DNA of 64,000 nt from Candidatus Krumholzibacteriia bacterium (GTDB lineage: Bacteria > Krumholzibacteriota > Krumholzibacteriia > JAJRXK01), in contig JAOZPE010000001.1 of the NCBI GenBank assembly GCA_029932915.1, positions 96,222-160,221 of the forward strand, read 5' to 3'. This document shows positions 1 to 10,005 of the stretch, in pieces. Below the pieces are notes generated by a model. It made no database searches. It was given only the letters and a program-made list of their open reading frames with translations, and was not told where the DNA came from. The position numbers and the translations under genes were made by a program. How positions within the stretch are numbered: position 1 is the first letter of the stretch; every line of letters starts with the position of its first letter.

Positions 1-588
1 CAGCTTCCGCCGCAGCGCCCGCACCTCCTGGGGAGAGGAGACCAGGCCGGTGGCGCCTTCGCGGATGGCGGCCCGGGCCAGGCGTTGCACCAGATGGGCC
101 GTCGAGTGGGGTTTCTGGGCCCACCATCGTCCCAGTGTGCCCTCCGCCCGCAGTTTCTCCCTTCCTCCCAGCAGCCGCTGCAACTCGCCCTCCTCGAAGC
201 TGGTGAGGACCGTCACCGCCAGCACGCCCACCGGCGGATTGTGGCGGGCTCCGGCCTCGGCCGCCGCGGCGACTCCCCGGCCCGCCGCCGCGTGGACCGT
301 GCACAGGCTGGCGCCCATGGCCGCTGCGCTGGCGACGGCGCCGGCCATGGTGGCCGGGATGTCGTGGAACTTCAGGTCGAGGAAGACCTTCAGACCGTCC
401 CTGCGCAGACGCTGGACGAGGGACGGACCCTCGGCGGTGAACAACTGCATGCCCACCTTCACCCACCGCAGCTCGTCGTGCAGTTCCTCGACCATCCGCA
501 GGGCCTCGTCGGCCGACGGGAAGTCCAGGGCCAGGGCCAGACGATCGCGGACGTCGTCCCGCCGGAAGAGGGGAGGGGAACTCGTCAT
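1..588 (-). CDS. pyrF: Orotidine 5'-phosphate decarboxylase (partial, runs off window start)
   Basis: Reverse-strand translation starts MTSSPLFRRDDVRDRLALALDFPSADEAL and contains VKVGMQLFTAEGP and KVFLDLKFHDIPATMAGAV, typical OMPDC motifs. Confidence 0.92.
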   Translation of the reverse strand, partial: MTSSPPLFRRDDVRDRLALALDFPSADEALRMVEELHDELRWVKVGMQLFTAEGPSLVQRLRRDGLKVFLDLKFHDIPATMAGAVASAAAMGASLCTVHAAAGRGVAAAAEAGARHNPPVGVLAVTVLTSFEEGELQRLLGGREKLRAEGTLGRWWAQKPHSTAHLVQRLARAAIREGATGLVSSPQEVRALRRKL

Positions 589-707
589 GGCTGAGATGAC
601 CTCTTGCTTGGGTGGACCACCCTCGGCTAGCTTGGGCGGCGGGGAAGTCCCGTCGGCGTGTTGATACCCTACCGCTGCCGCCGGTGCAACCAACACGAGG
701 AGAGGCC

Positions 708-1976
708 GTGCTCGATCGTCGATTCATCCGGGAAAATCTCGAGCTCGTGGGGGAGGCCATCGCCGCCAAACGGGAATCGGCCGACCTGGACCGCTTCGTC
801 GAGCTCGATCGCCGTCGCCGGGAGCTGTTGGGGGAGATCGAGACGCTCAAGGCCCGGCGGAACCAGGCCTCGGCGGCCATCGGTGAGGCGAAGAAGCGCG
901 GCGAGGACGCCCAGGAGGCGATCGCGGCGATGCGGGAGGTCTCCTCGCAGATCAAGGAGGGCGACGAACGCCTGGCGGAGTTGGAGGCCGAGCTCCTCCA
1001 GGAGCAGTTGCGCATCCCCAACCTTCCCGACCCGGACGTGCCGCGCGGCGGCGAGGAGGAGAACGAGATCGTGCGGAGCTGGGGCGAGCCGCGCCATCTG
1101 GAGTACGCCCGGCCGCACTGGGAGATCGGCGAGTCCCTGGGCCTGCTCGATCTCGAAGCGGCTTCCCGGATGAGTGGAAGCGGCTTCACCGTCCTCAAGG
1201 GGGACGGCGCGCGCCTGGAGCGGGCGCTCATCAACTGGTTCCTCGATGTGCATGTCGAAGGGCAGGGCTACGTCGAGGTCAACGCCCCCTACCTGGTCCG
1301 CAGCGAGGCGGTGCAGGGAACCGGTCAGCTTCCCAAGCTCGCCGACGACATGTACCGCACCACCACCGACGGACTGTGGCTCATTCCCACCGCCGAGGTG
1401 TCGGTGACGAACCTGCACCGGGAGACCATTCTCGGGCCGGACGAGATTCCCCGCCGTTACGTTTCCTTCAGCCCGTGTTTCCGGAGGGAAGCGGGCAGCG
1501 CGGGCAAGGACACCCGTGGGATGCTGCGGGTGCACCAGTTCCACAAGGTCGAGATGGTGCGCTTCGCCCGTCCGCAGGACAGTGAGAAGGAACTCGAGGA
1601 ACTGGTGAACGACGCCGCCGTACTGTTGGAGGGACTCGAGTTGCCCTACCGCGTGGTGAAGCTGGCCTCGGGCGACCTGTCCTTCGCCGCTGCCAAGTGC
1701 TACGACCTGGAGGTCTACAGTCCAGGGGTGGACGCCTGGCTCGAGGTGAGCTCGTGCAGCAATTTCCGCGACTTCCAGGCCCGCCGCGCGAACATCCGCT
1801 GGCGGGCGGAGAAGGGAAGCAAGCCCATCCATCCGCACACCCTCAACGGAAGCGGGCTGGCTCTGCCGCGGGTGCTGGTGGCCATCCTGGAGAACCACCT
1901 GACCGGCACGGGCAAGGTGCGCATTCCCGAGGTGCTGCGTCCCTACATGGGCGGCCGCGAGTACATCCACTCTTGA
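708..1976 (+). CDS. serS: Seryl-tRNA synthetase
   Basis: GTG start, MLDRRFIRENLELVGEAIAAK coiled-coil arm, class II motifs (FRREAGSAGKDTRGMLRVHQFHKVE; LEVSSCSNFRDFQARR; HTLNGSGLALPRVLVAILEN). Confidence 0.97.
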   Translation: MLDRRFIRENLELVGEAIAAKRESADLDRFVELDRRRRELLGEIETLKARRNQASAAIGEAKKRGEDAQEAIAAMREVSSQIKEGDERLAELEAELLQEQLRIPNLPDPDVPRGGEEENEIVRSWGEPRHLEYARPHWEIGESLGLLDLEAASRMSGSGFTVLKGDGARLERALINWFLDVHVEGQGYVEVNAPYLVRSEAVQGTGQLPKLADDMYRTTTDGLWLIPTAEVSVTNLHRETILGPDEIPRRYVSFSPCFRREAGSAGKDTRGMLRVHQFHKVEMVRFARPQDSEKELEELVNDAAVLLEGLELPYRVVKLASGDLSFAAAKCYDLEVYSPGVDAWLEVSSCSNFRDFQARRANIRWRAEKGSKPIHPHTLNGSGLALPRVLVAILENHLTGTGKVRIPEVLRPYMGGREYIHS

Positions 1977-1989
1977 GGGGAGGCCGGCG

Positions 1990-3282
1990 ATGACGCCCCG
2001 GGGCGTGTTGCGGGGACCCACCGTGCGGGCTCTGCTGAAGAGCTACATCCTCGTCGGCCTGGCTCTCATCGTCGTCGGCATCGTGGTCTTCTCCCTGGGA
2101 CTCAACGCCGATGTCGAGCGGCAATCGCGACTGACCACCCGTCTGCTGGCCGATCTGGCGGCCGAGCGTCTGCTCTCGGAGAATCCCTCGCAATTGCAGC
2201 AACTGAAGGAAGCGCTCGACGCGCTCGCCGTTCCGGTGATCCTCACCGACGCCTCGGGCCGGCCGGTGTTCTGGAACGCCAACCAGGTGGGCATTCCGCT
2301 GCCGTCGGATCCGAGCATCTTCGAGAGGGACGATCCTCTGGCCCCCCACGATCCCGTGCTGGCGGAGTTGATGGCGAAGGTGAAGATCTTCGACGCCCGC
2401 CGTTCTCCGCTGCCGGTGCGCGCCCCCGACGGAGGACCGGTCCTCTTCTACCTGCACTACGGCGAGAGCGAACTCTCCCGCCGCCTGACGGTCATGCCCC
2501 TGCTCGAGGCCGCATTGATCGTGGCCTTCATGGGCGTCGCGCTGTTCGCCTTCCGCAACCTCAAACGCAGTGAGGAGCGCAGCCTGTGGGTGGGCATGGC
2601 CAAGGAGACCGCGCACCAGATGGGCACGCCGCTGACCAGCATGAGCGGATGGCTCGCCCTGCTGGCCGAGGACGAAGGAAGGAAGCCCCCGGAAGCTCCG
2701 CCCTCGTCCACTCTCGAGGGGGTCGGGATCGATCGCCAGCAGGTGCTGGCCGAACTCCAGAGGGATCATCAGCGTCTGGCCAAGGTCTCCGCCCGTTTCT
2801 CCCAGATCGGAAGCCGCCCGAAGCTCGTCTCGGCGCGGGTCGATGAACTGGTCGAGAGCGCCTGCGCCTACTTCGACCGCCGCCTTCCCCACTTGAAGAA
2901 GCACGTGACCATCGTCACCGAGGTGGAGGAGACGCCGCTGGCTCCGATCAATCCCGACCTGCTGGAATGGGCCCTGGAGAACCTCATCAAGAACGCCCTG
3001 GACGCCATCGACAAGGACCCGGGCCTGGTGAAGGTGGCTTGCCGTTACGATCCCAGGACCCTGTCGGTGGTGATCACCGTGACCGACAACGGCAAGGGAA
3101 TGAGCGCGGCGGTGCAGCGCCGGATCTTCTCGCCGGGCTTCAGCACGCGGGAAGGCGGTTGGGGTCTGGGGCTGGTGCTCGTGCGGCGGATCATCGACGA
3201 GTATCACGGAGGGAAGGTCGATGTGGCCTGGAGCGAGCCCGGCCGGGGCTCCACCTTGCGGGTGCGGCTGAAGACACGCTGA
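1990..3282 (+). CDS. Sensor histidine kinase, PorY-like
   Basis: N-terminal TM, H-box GMAKETAHQMGTPLTSM, N-box ENLIKNALDAI, G-box GWGLGLVLVRRIIDEYHGG; directly upstream of a PorX-like regulator. Confidence 0.88.
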   Translation: MTPRGVLRGPTVRALLKSYILVGLALIVVGIVVFSLGLNADVERQSRLTTRLLADLAAERLLSENPSQLQQLKEALDALAVPVILTDASGRPVFWNANQVGIPLPSDPSIFERDDPLAPHDPVLAELMAKVKIFDARRSPLPVRAPDGGPVLFYLHYGESELSRRLTVMPLLEAALIVAFMGVALFAFRNLKRSEERSLWVGMAKETAHQMGTPLTSMSGWLALLAEDEGRKPPEAPPSSTLEGVGIDRQQVLAELQRDHQRLAKVSARFSQIGSRPKLVSARVDELVESACAYFDRRLPHLKKHVTIVTEVEETPLAPINPDLLEWALENLIKNALDAIDKDPGLVKVACRYDPRTLSVVITVTDNGKGMSAAVQRRIFSPGFSTREGGWGLGLVLVRRIIDEYHGGKVDVAWSEPGRGSTLRVRLKTR

Positions 3283-3320
3283 ATAGGGTATGTGAACATC
3301 GGTGCATGGCAGGAGAAGAC

Positions 3321-4877
3321 ATGAATTCCAGGACCATCCTCTGGGTCGACGACCAGATCTCCGAACTTCGCAGCCAGATCCTCTTCCTGGAGTCGAAGGG
3401 CTACGAGGTCATCGGGGTCAGCAACGGTGACGACGCGCTCGAGCAACTGAGGAATCGGCGTTTCGACGCCATCCTCCTGGACGAGATGATGCCCGGGCGC
3501 AACGGGATGGAGACCCTTCAGGGAATCCGCGAGATCGACGGCACCGTGCCCGTGATCATGATCACCAAGAGCGAGGAAGAGGAGCTGATGGATCGCGCCC
3601 TGGGTCGGCGCATCAACGACTTCCTGGTCAAACCGGTGAATCCCAACCAGATCCTGCTCTCCCTGAAGAAGACCCTGGACGAGACGGCCATCCTCGAACG
3701 CCAGTTGAGCCAGGACTACCTGAAGGTCTTCCAAGCTCTCAGCCAGGAGCGCATGGAGGCCTCGACACCGGAGGAGTGGAGCAGCATCCATGAGCGGATG
3801 GTGGACTGGGAGATCAAGCTCAGCGGTCTGTCGGACACCTCGCTGGTGCAGAGTCACCGCGAACAGGTGCGTGACGCCAACGCCAACTTCGGGCGTTTCG
3901 TGGAGAAGAACTACCGTCGTTGGATGCAGGGGGAAGGCCGGCCTCCCATGAGCACCGATGTCCTGGAACGCTGGGTGGCGCCTCACCTTCGTGCGGGCAA
4001 GAAGGTCTTCTTCTTCGTGATCGATTGCATGCGCCTCGATCAGTGGCGCCAGCTCGTGGGCTTCCTCGAGCCCATGTACCGGGTGCAGGAGGATCTCTAC
4101 TACAGCATCCTGCCCACGGCCACGCCCTTCGCGCGCAACGCCATCTTCTCGGGAATGATGCCTTTGGAGATCGCCCGACGCCATCCCCAGTGGTGGCGGG
4201 GGTCGGCCCAGGAGGAGCGCAGCAAGAACGCCTTCGAAGCGCAACTGTTGGGGGATCAGTTGAAGCGCATCGGCCTGGGCAAGATCGCCTACAAGTACTT
4301 CAAGACCTTCAACATCGAAGAGACCGAGTTGATGGCCAAACAGATCCCCAGTCTGGGGGACGTCCCGCTGGTGGTCGGGGTCATCAACTTCCTGGACATC
4401 CTCGCCCACGGCCGTTCCACCAATGAGCTGTTGATGGAACTGGCTCCGGACGAGGTGGCCTTCCGCAGCGTCATGCGTTCGTGGTTCCAACACTCGGCGC
4501 TGTACGAGTTGCTGCGTTCGCTGTCGGAGAAGAAGGGCAATGTGGTGGTCATCACCACCGACCACGGTTCGGTGCAGGTGCGCAAGGCCGCGAAGGTCAA
4601 GGCGAAGCGGGAAGCGTCGACGAACGTGCGCTACAAGTACGGGGACAACCTGGTGGTCGACGAGCACGCCGCCCTGATCATGAAGAACCCGGAGGAATAC
4701 GGCCTGCCCCAGGACAGCCCCATCCAGAACTACATCTGTGCCAAGGAATACCACTACTTCGTGTATCCGACGAACTTCCACGAGTACGAGCGTCAATACC
4801 GCGGCTCATTCCAGCACGGCGGCATCTCCATGGAGGAGATGATCATTCCCTGCTGTACCCTGACGGTGGACGAGTGA
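3321..4877 (+). CDS. porX: Response regulator with C-terminal PglZ (alkaline phosphatase superfamily) domain, PorX-like
   Basis: Receiver domain (ILWVDDQ...ILLDEMMPGRNGMETLQ...PVIMITKS...FLVKPVNPNQIL) followed by PglZ domain (KVFFFVIDCMRLDQWRQL...TATPFARNAIFSGMMP...VVVITTDHGS). RBS aggagaag before ATG 3321. Confidence 0.9.
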   Translation: MNSRTILWVDDQISELRSQILFLESKGYEVIGVSNGDDALEQLRNRRFDAILLDEMMPGRNGMETLQGIREIDGTVPVIMITKSEEEELMDRALGRRINDFLVKPVNPNQILLSLKKTLDETAILERQLSQDYLKVFQALSQERMEASTPEEWSSIHERMVDWEIKLSGLSDTSLVQSHREQVRDANANFGRFVEKNYRRWMQGEGRPPMSTDVLERWVAPHLRAGKKVFFFVIDCMRLDQWRQLVGFLEPMYRVQEDLYYSILPTATPFARNAIFSGMMPLEIARRHPQWWRGSAQEERSKNAFEAQLLGDQLKRIGLGKIAYKYFKTFNIEETELMAKQIPSLGDVPLVVGVINFLDILAHGRSTNELLMELAPDEVAFRSVMRSWFQHSALYELLRSLSEKKGNVVVITTDHGSVQVRKAAKVKAKREASTNVRYKYGDNLVVDEHAALIMKNPEEYGLPQDSPIQNYICAKEYHYFVYPTNFHEYERQYRGSFQHGGISMEEMIIPCCTLTVDE

Positions 4878-4879
4878 CC

Positions 4880-5401
4880 ATGGACCGCGTCGTCGAAGCC
4901 GTCAGCCGCTCGTTGGAGGACACCGCGGCCCTGGGGGCCTTGCTCGCGGCGCAACTGGAGCAGGACGAGGCGGTGTGTCTGGACGGTGACCTCGGTGCGG
5001 GCAAGACCACCTTCGTGGCGGCCCTGGTGAAGGCCCTGGGTGGGGACGAGATGGCGGTGAGCTCGCCGACCTTCACCCTCGAGAACCGCTACCCGCCGCC
5101 GGCGGGGCCGTTCACGGAAGTGGTCCACGCCGATCTCTACCGCATGGACGGGGGATTGGATGAGGGGCTGGTCCTGTCGCTGATGGAGGCGCGGGAGATG
5201 GGAGCCCTGGTGGTGGTCGAGTGGGCGCGGCCGGTGACCGGGATCCTGCGCCCGTGCTGGGTGGTGCAGATCCGCCTCGACCGGGGTGAATGGGCGGCGC
5301 CGGCGGACGAGGTGCCCCGGGTGTTCGCACTCGCGCACTCGGACCATGCGGTCGAGGAGACCCTGGCCGCGAAGTGGAGACGGGTGGGAGTGGCGGGATG
5401 A
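4880..5401 (+). CDS. tsaE: tRNA threonylcarbamoyladenosine biosynthesis ATPase TsaE
   Basis: LDGDLGAGKTTFVAALVKALG, VSSPTFTLENRY, HADLYRMDGG; adjacent to tsaB and rimI. Confidence 0.95.
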   Translation: MDRVVEAVSRSLEDTAALGALLAAQLEQDEAVCLDGDLGAGKTTFVAALVKALGGDEMAVSSPTFTLENRYPPPAGPFTEVVHADLYRMDGGLDEGLVLSLMEAREMGALVVVEWARPVTGILRPCWVVQIRLDRGEWAAPADEVPRVFALAHSDHAVEETLAAKWRRVGVAG

Positions 5402-5432
5402 TTTCCTCCGGCTCGATCGAGGTGCACAGAAG

Positions 5433-6194
5433 GTGAAGCTGATCCTGGCATTGGACTCGTCGCAGCGTCTGGGTGGATCGGTGACCCTGCTCGCCGAGGA
5501 CGGCCGCAGGGCGGAGGTCTTCCACGACCGCGACCAGGGTTACGCCGAGTCGTTCTTCGCCCTCGTCGACGAGGGGCTCGAACGCCTCGGCTCACGGATC
5601 GAGGAGGTCGGGGCCATCGTGGTCATCCGCGGGCCGGGCTCGTTCACCGGGCTGCGCATCGGGGTGATGACCGCCAAGAGTCTGGCCTTCGCGCTCGACC
5701 GCCCCTTGTACGCGGCGGGGAGTCTCCAGATGCTGGCTCTGGCCGCCGGGGCGGAAGACGGATCGCCGCCGTCGCCGGATGGGGCGGGCAGCGTCCTCGC
5801 TCTGCTCGACGCCGGGCGGGGCGCCGCCTATGCGGCCGCCTGGTCCTTCTCCGCGGCCGCCCGCGAGGCGATCGCCGAGCCGCAGCGGCTCTCCCTGGAC
5901 GAAGTCGCCGCCCTGGCTTCCCGGCTCGGGCCTGCCCGCAGGGTGGTGGCCCTGGGCGAGAACGTCGCTTCCTTGGCCGAGGAACTCGCCGGCGGGGGCT
6001 TCGAGCCGGTGGTGGTGTCCTCTCTGGCGTCGATCGCGGCGGCGGCCTGCCGGAGGGGAGATCCCTGGTGCCCTTCGGTGGAACCCTCCACCCTCCTTCC
6101 GGTCTATCTGGGTCTGAGCCAGGCCGAGCGGATCCACGGAATCGATCTGGGCGACGAGGTCCACCGTCTCCGCCCACCCCGGCCGGGGAAGTAG
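5433..6194 (+). CDS. tsaB: tRNA threonylcarbamoyladenosine biosynthesis protein TsaB
   Basis: LILALDSSQRLGGSV...GPGSFTGLRIGVMTAKSLAFALDRPL motif; operon context. Confidence 0.92.
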   Translation: MKLILALDSSQRLGGSVTLLAEDGRRAEVFHDRDQGYAESFFALVDEGLERLGSRIEEVGAIVVIRGPGSFTGLRIGVMTAKSLAFALDRPLYAAGSLQMLALAAGAEDGSPPSPDGAGSVLALLDAGRGAAYAAAWSFSAAAREAIAEPQRLSLDEVAALASRLGPARRVVALGENVASLAEELAGGGFEPVVVSSLASIAAAACRRGDPWCPSVEPSTLLPVYLGLSQAERIHGIDLGDEVHRLRPPRPGK

Positions 6195-6196
6195 GA

Positions 6197-6694
6197 ATGG
6201 CAGGAGAAGGAGTGAACATCCGCCGGGCCCGGCCCGAGGATCTCCAGCTCCTGCTGGGCCTGGAGAGGGCGATCTTCCCCCATCCGTGGAGCCGCGCCAT
6301 GATCGAGGCCGAGATCGGGGGCGAGCCCGGGCGGATCTCACTCGTCGCCGAGACGGACACGGAGGCGGTGGGTTTCGCCTTCTGCTGGCGGGTGGCCGAC
6401 GAGCTGCATCTGGTGAATCTGGGCGTCCTGCCCGGCCGCCGGCGCCACGGGATCGGACAGGCGCTGCTCAAGGCGATCCTCGATCAGCCGGAGGCCGCCG
6501 GCGCGACGATCATGACCCTGGAGGTACGCCGCAGCAACCGTGAGGCCCTGTCCTTCTACGAACGTCATGCCTTCCGGGCGGTGGCCCTGCGGCCCCGATA
6601 CTACCCGGACGGCGAAGAGGCGGTGATCATGATCCGGCCGTTGGAACGGCCGCCGCGGAAAGAGCCATTGTCGGATCCCGCCGGTGGGGCCTAG
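6197..6694 (+). CDS. rimI: Ribosomal protein S18-alanine N-acetyltransferase RimI-like GNAT
   Basis: NIRRARPEDLQLLLGLERAIFPHPWS...LHLVNLGVLPGRRRHGIGQALL...LEVRRSNREALSFYERHAF. Start may be GTG 6212. Confidence 0.9.
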   Translation: MAGEGVNIRRARPEDLQLLLGLERAIFPHPWSRAMIEAEIGGEPGRISLVAETDTEAVGFAFCWRVADELHLVNLGVLPGRRRHGIGQALLKAILDQPEAAGATIMTLEVRRSNREALSFYERHAFRAVALRPRYYPDGEEAVIMIRPLERPPRKEPLSDPAGGA

Positions 6695-6723
6695 ATTGGA
6701 AGCCGTGCAACAGGAGGAAGCCC

Positions 6724-7641
6724 ATGCCATCGTGGCTCAAGCGCGCCCGCAAGGGACTCGATCTGCTTCGCAAGGACGGCACCCCCCCGCGCCAGCGCCT
6801 GGAGGTGCCCGAGAACCTGTGGACCAAGTGTCCCGCCTGCGGCGATCTCATCTACCACAAGGAGCTGGAGGCGAACCTCTGGGTCTGCTACCAGTGCGGG
6901 CACCACATGCCCATCACCACCGAGCAGTATCTGGAGCTGCTGGTGGACGAGGGGAGCTTCCAGGAGCGGCACCGCGGTCTGGTGAGCGCCGATCCCCTGA
7001 ACTTCAAGGACTCCAAGCGTTACCGTGACCGGATCAAGGCCTACCGCGCCAAGACCGGCAAGGAGGACGCGGTCATCACCGGCCTGGCCCGCATCGAGGG
7101 CATCGAGGTGGCCCTGGCGGTGATGGACTTCTCGTTCATGGGCGGGAGCATGGGCTCGGTCGTCGGGGAGAAGATCGCCCGTTGCGCGAAGGACAGTCTC
7201 AGCAACCGCCTGCCGCTGGTCATCCTCAGCCGCAGCGGCGGCGCGCGGATGCAGGAGTCGGTGCTGTCGCTCATGCAGTTGGCCAAGACCAGCGCCATGC
7301 TCGCGCGGCTGTCCGAGGAGAGGCTGCCCTTCATCTCCATTCTCACCCATCCCACCACCGGAGGCGTCACCGCCAGTTTCGCCATGCTGGGCGATGTCAT
7401 CCTGGCCGAACCCGGGGCACTCATCGGCTTCGCCGGGCCGCGGGTCATCCAGCAGACCATCAACGCTGAACTCCCCGAGGGATTCCAACGCAGCGAATTC
7501 CTGCTCGAGCACGGCATGATCGACCGCATCGTCGAGCGCCGTGAACTCAAGCGTGAAGTCTACGAAGCGCTCCGATTCCTCACTCGATCCACGGGGTCCA
7601 GTCAGCAGGAGGAGTCCGATGCGGCCGGCGCCGGGGCTTGA
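6724..7641 (+). CDS. accD: Acetyl-CoA carboxylase carboxyltransferase subunit beta
   Basis: Zn ribbon CPACGDLIYHKELEANLWVCYQCGHHMPI and carboxyltransferase motifs (FMGGSMGSVVGEKIAR, LPLVILSRSGGARMQES). Confidence 0.97.
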   Translation: MPSWLKRARKGLDLLRKDGTPPRQRLEVPENLWTKCPACGDLIYHKELEANLWVCYQCGHHMPITTEQYLELLVDEGSFQERHRGLVSADPLNFKDSKRYRDRIKAYRAKTGKEDAVITGLARIEGIEVALAVMDFSFMGGSMGSVVGEKIARCAKDSLSNRLPLVILSRSGGARMQESVLSLMQLAKTSAMLARLSEERLPFISILTHPTTGGVTASFAMLGDVILAEPGALIGFAGPRVIQQTINAELPEGFQRSEFLLEHGMIDRIVERRELKREVYEALRFLTRSTGSSQQEESDAAGAGA

Positions 7642-9031
7642 CGCTCTCGATCTCGACGCGCTCGACCCTCCCTTCCACGCCCGAGACGAGGCCCAACGCT
7701 GGCTGTTCCAGTTGCATCGTCTGGGCATCAAACCCGGTCTGGAGCGCATCGAGGAACTCCTCGATCGCCTGGGCAATCCCCAGAGGGCCCTGGAGAGCGT
7801 GGTGGTGGCCGGGACCAACGGCAAGGGCAGCGCGGCCATCTACTTCGACGCCCTCTCGCGGGCGGCGGGTCTGCGCACCGGCCTGTACACCAGTCCCCAT
7901 CTGCTCGACCTGCGCGAGCGCATCCAGGTGGACGGTGCTCTCATCTCCTCTTCGTCACTGGCCGCCCTGGTGAAGCGCTGCCGCAGGGACATCGAAGAGA
8001 GCGGGGCCACCTTCTTCGAGGCGATGACCGCCATGGCCCTGCTGCACTTCGCCGAGGAGGGTGTCCGCCTCGCCGTCCTGGAGACCGGGCTGGGGGGGCG
8101 ACTGGACGCGACCAACGCCGTGGGGGCCCGCGCCGTCCTGCTCACCTCCGTCGGCGAGGACCATCAGCACATCCTCGGAGGCAGCCTGCCGGAGATCGCC
8201 CGCGAGAAACTGGGCCTGGCCCGGCCGGGTGTTCCCTTCTTCCTGGCTCCACTTCCGGCGGAGATCCGCGAGCTCGCCCTGGACTTCCTGCAGCGGAAGC
8301 GGGCGGAGGTCTTCGACCTCGGAGCGATCGGCTCGCACGATGCCTCCCCGGCGGACACGGCGGATGAGCCGGCGCCGGGGCCGCACCGTCAGGTCCTGGC
8401 CGCGGTGGTCGAAGCGGCCTGGGCCGAGCTGGCCGGGTGCTACGGATGGCCGCCGGTGGAGGGGGCGGGAGACGTGCTGGCCCGCACCCGTCTTCCCGGG
8501 CGTTGGGACCGGGTGGGGCAGCGGCCGCCCCTGATCGTCGACACCGCGCACAACGCCCCGGCGCTGGAGAGCCTCCTGCAGCGGTGGATGGAGTGTGGAC
8601 GGCGGGAGGATCGCATCCTGGTGATCGGGGTCATGCGCGACAAGCAGGTGGACCGGGTCCTGCCGCTGATCCGCCGTTCGGCGGGGACGATCCTGGTGAC
8701 GGCCCCCCGCTGGTACCGCTCGCGTCCGGCGGCCGAACTGGCCGAGGCGCTGCGCAGCGTACCCCACGGCGGATCGAGTCCGGTGGAGCCCACGGCGAGC
8801 GTGCGGGAGGCCCTGGAACGGGCGCGCGAGCTCGCCCGGGGAATCGCCCGGCAGGGGGGTTCTCCTTCGATCCTGCTGACCGGCTCGAATTTCACCGTGG
8901 CCGAGGCTCTCGACCGCCTCGGCATCGACGAGATCCACCGTCCACCCCATTCCCTTCGATGGGAGAAGGGCGAAGCCCTGCGCCGCCGGCCGAGGATCGC
9001 CGGGCCGCTTGACCGGGAGGTCGATGCATGA
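7619..9031 (+). CDS. folC: Bifunctional folylpolyglutamate synthase/dihydrofolate synthase
   Basis: VVVAGTNGKGSAAIYFDALSRAAGLRTGLYTSPHLLDLRERI...LETGLGGRLDATNAV...DTAHNAPALESLL. Confidence 0.94.
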   Translation: MRPAPGLDALDLDALDPPFHARDEAQRWLFQLHRLGIKPGLERIEELLDRLGNPQRALESVVVAGTNGKGSAAIYFDALSRAAGLRTGLYTSPHLLDLRERIQVDGALISSSSLAALVKRCRRDIEESGATFFEAMTAMALLHFAEEGVRLAVLETGLGGRLDATNAVGARAVLLTSVGEDHQHILGGSLPEIAREKLGLARPGVPFFLAPLPAEIRELALDFLQRKRAEVFDLGAIGSHDASPADTADEPAPGPHRQVLAAVVEAAWAELAGCYGWPPVEGAGDVLARTRLPGRWDRVGQRPPLIVDTAHNAPALESLLQRWMECGRREDRILVIGVMRDKQVDRVLPLIRRSAGTILVTAPRWYRSRPAAELAEALRSVPHGGSSPVEPTASVREALERARELARGIARQGGSPSILLTGSNFTVAEALDRLGIDEIHRPPHSLRWEKGEALRRRPRIAGPLDREVDA

Positions 9032-10005
9032 AGACCCTGGTGGGAGTCGATGTGGGAGGAACGGCCTGCAAGACCGTGCGGATCACGCCGGAGGGCGAGC
9101 TTCTCCAGGAGAAGGTCTTTCCCACCCGCGGAGAGGAGGGGCGGGCGGCATTCGTCGAGCGCCTGGCCTCGGAGATCGAGCCGTGGATGATCGGCGAAGA
9201 CGGAGCCGAGGCCCTGGGAGTGGCCGTGGCCGGCCTGGTGGATGAGACCGGAACGGTGGTGGAGGCGCCGAACCTGCTCGACTTCGAGGGCTGGAAGGTG
9301 GCCGAGGAACTCTCCCCGCGCCTGGGTGGGGTACTGGTCGAGGTGGCCAACGACGTCAATGCCATGGCCTGGGGTGAACGGATCCTGGGAGCGGCCCGTG
9401 GTGCCTCCAACGTCCTCCTGCTGGCCCTGGGAACCGGGGTCGGGGGCGCGATCATCATCGACGGCAAACTGTACCGGGGAACTCACGGGGTGGCCGGGGA
9501 GTTGGGACATGTGACCCTGCAGGTCGATGGTCCCCCGTGCAGTTGCGGTCAGTCCGGCCACGTGGAGGCCTACCTCGGTCAGAAGGGGATCGCGGTCCTG
9601 GCCGGGGGACGTCTGGACGCGGCGACGGAAGAGGAGAAGGAGAAATTGCTGGAGGCCTGCCGCGAGGAGGGGGAGTTGAACACCCGGGCGGTGGCCCGGG
9701 CCGCCGAGGCCGGCGATCCCCTGAGCCTCTCCATCCTCCAGGACGTCGGGCGTCTGCTGGGCCTGGTCTGCGCGAACTACGTCAACATCTTCAACCCCGA
9801 GGTCATCGTGATCGGGGGAGGAGTGGCGCTGAGCGGCGACCTCCTGCTCGCCCCGGCCCGGCGGAGCATGAAGGAGCGCGCCATGAGGGCGACCCAACGT
9901 GGGGTGAGGCTGGTCCGCGCCGAGCTGGGTCTGTCGGCGGCCGCGATCGGCGCGGCCCTGCTGGCCCAGGGTGCGCTTTCCGAGAGCGGGGAGATGGAGT
10001 CCTGA
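9028..10005 (+). CDS. ROK family sugar kinase (glucokinase-like)
   Basis: GVDVGGTACKTV, LGTGVGGAIIIDGKLYRGTHGVAGELGHVTLQVDGPPCSCGQSGHVEAYLG. Confidence 0.92.
   Translation: MKTLVGVDVGGTACKTVRITPEGELLQEKVFPTRGEEGRAAFVERLASEIEPWMIGEDGAEALGVAVAGLVDETGTVVEAPNLLDFEGWKVAEELSPRLGGVLVEVANDVNAMAWGERILGAARGASNVLLLALGTGVGGAIIIDGKLYRGTHGVAGELGHVTLQVDGPPCSCGQSGHVEAYLGQKGIAVLAGGRLDAATEEEKEKLLEACREEGELNTRAVARAAEAGDPLSLSILQDVGRLLGLVCANYVNIFNPEVIVIGGGVALSGDLLLAPARRSMKERAMRATQRGVRLVRAELGLSAAAIGAALLAQGALSESGEMES

Noticed and set aside
4880-6694. tsaE-tsaB-rimI cluster as a novelty
   Set aside because: This is a common conserved bacterial gene order.
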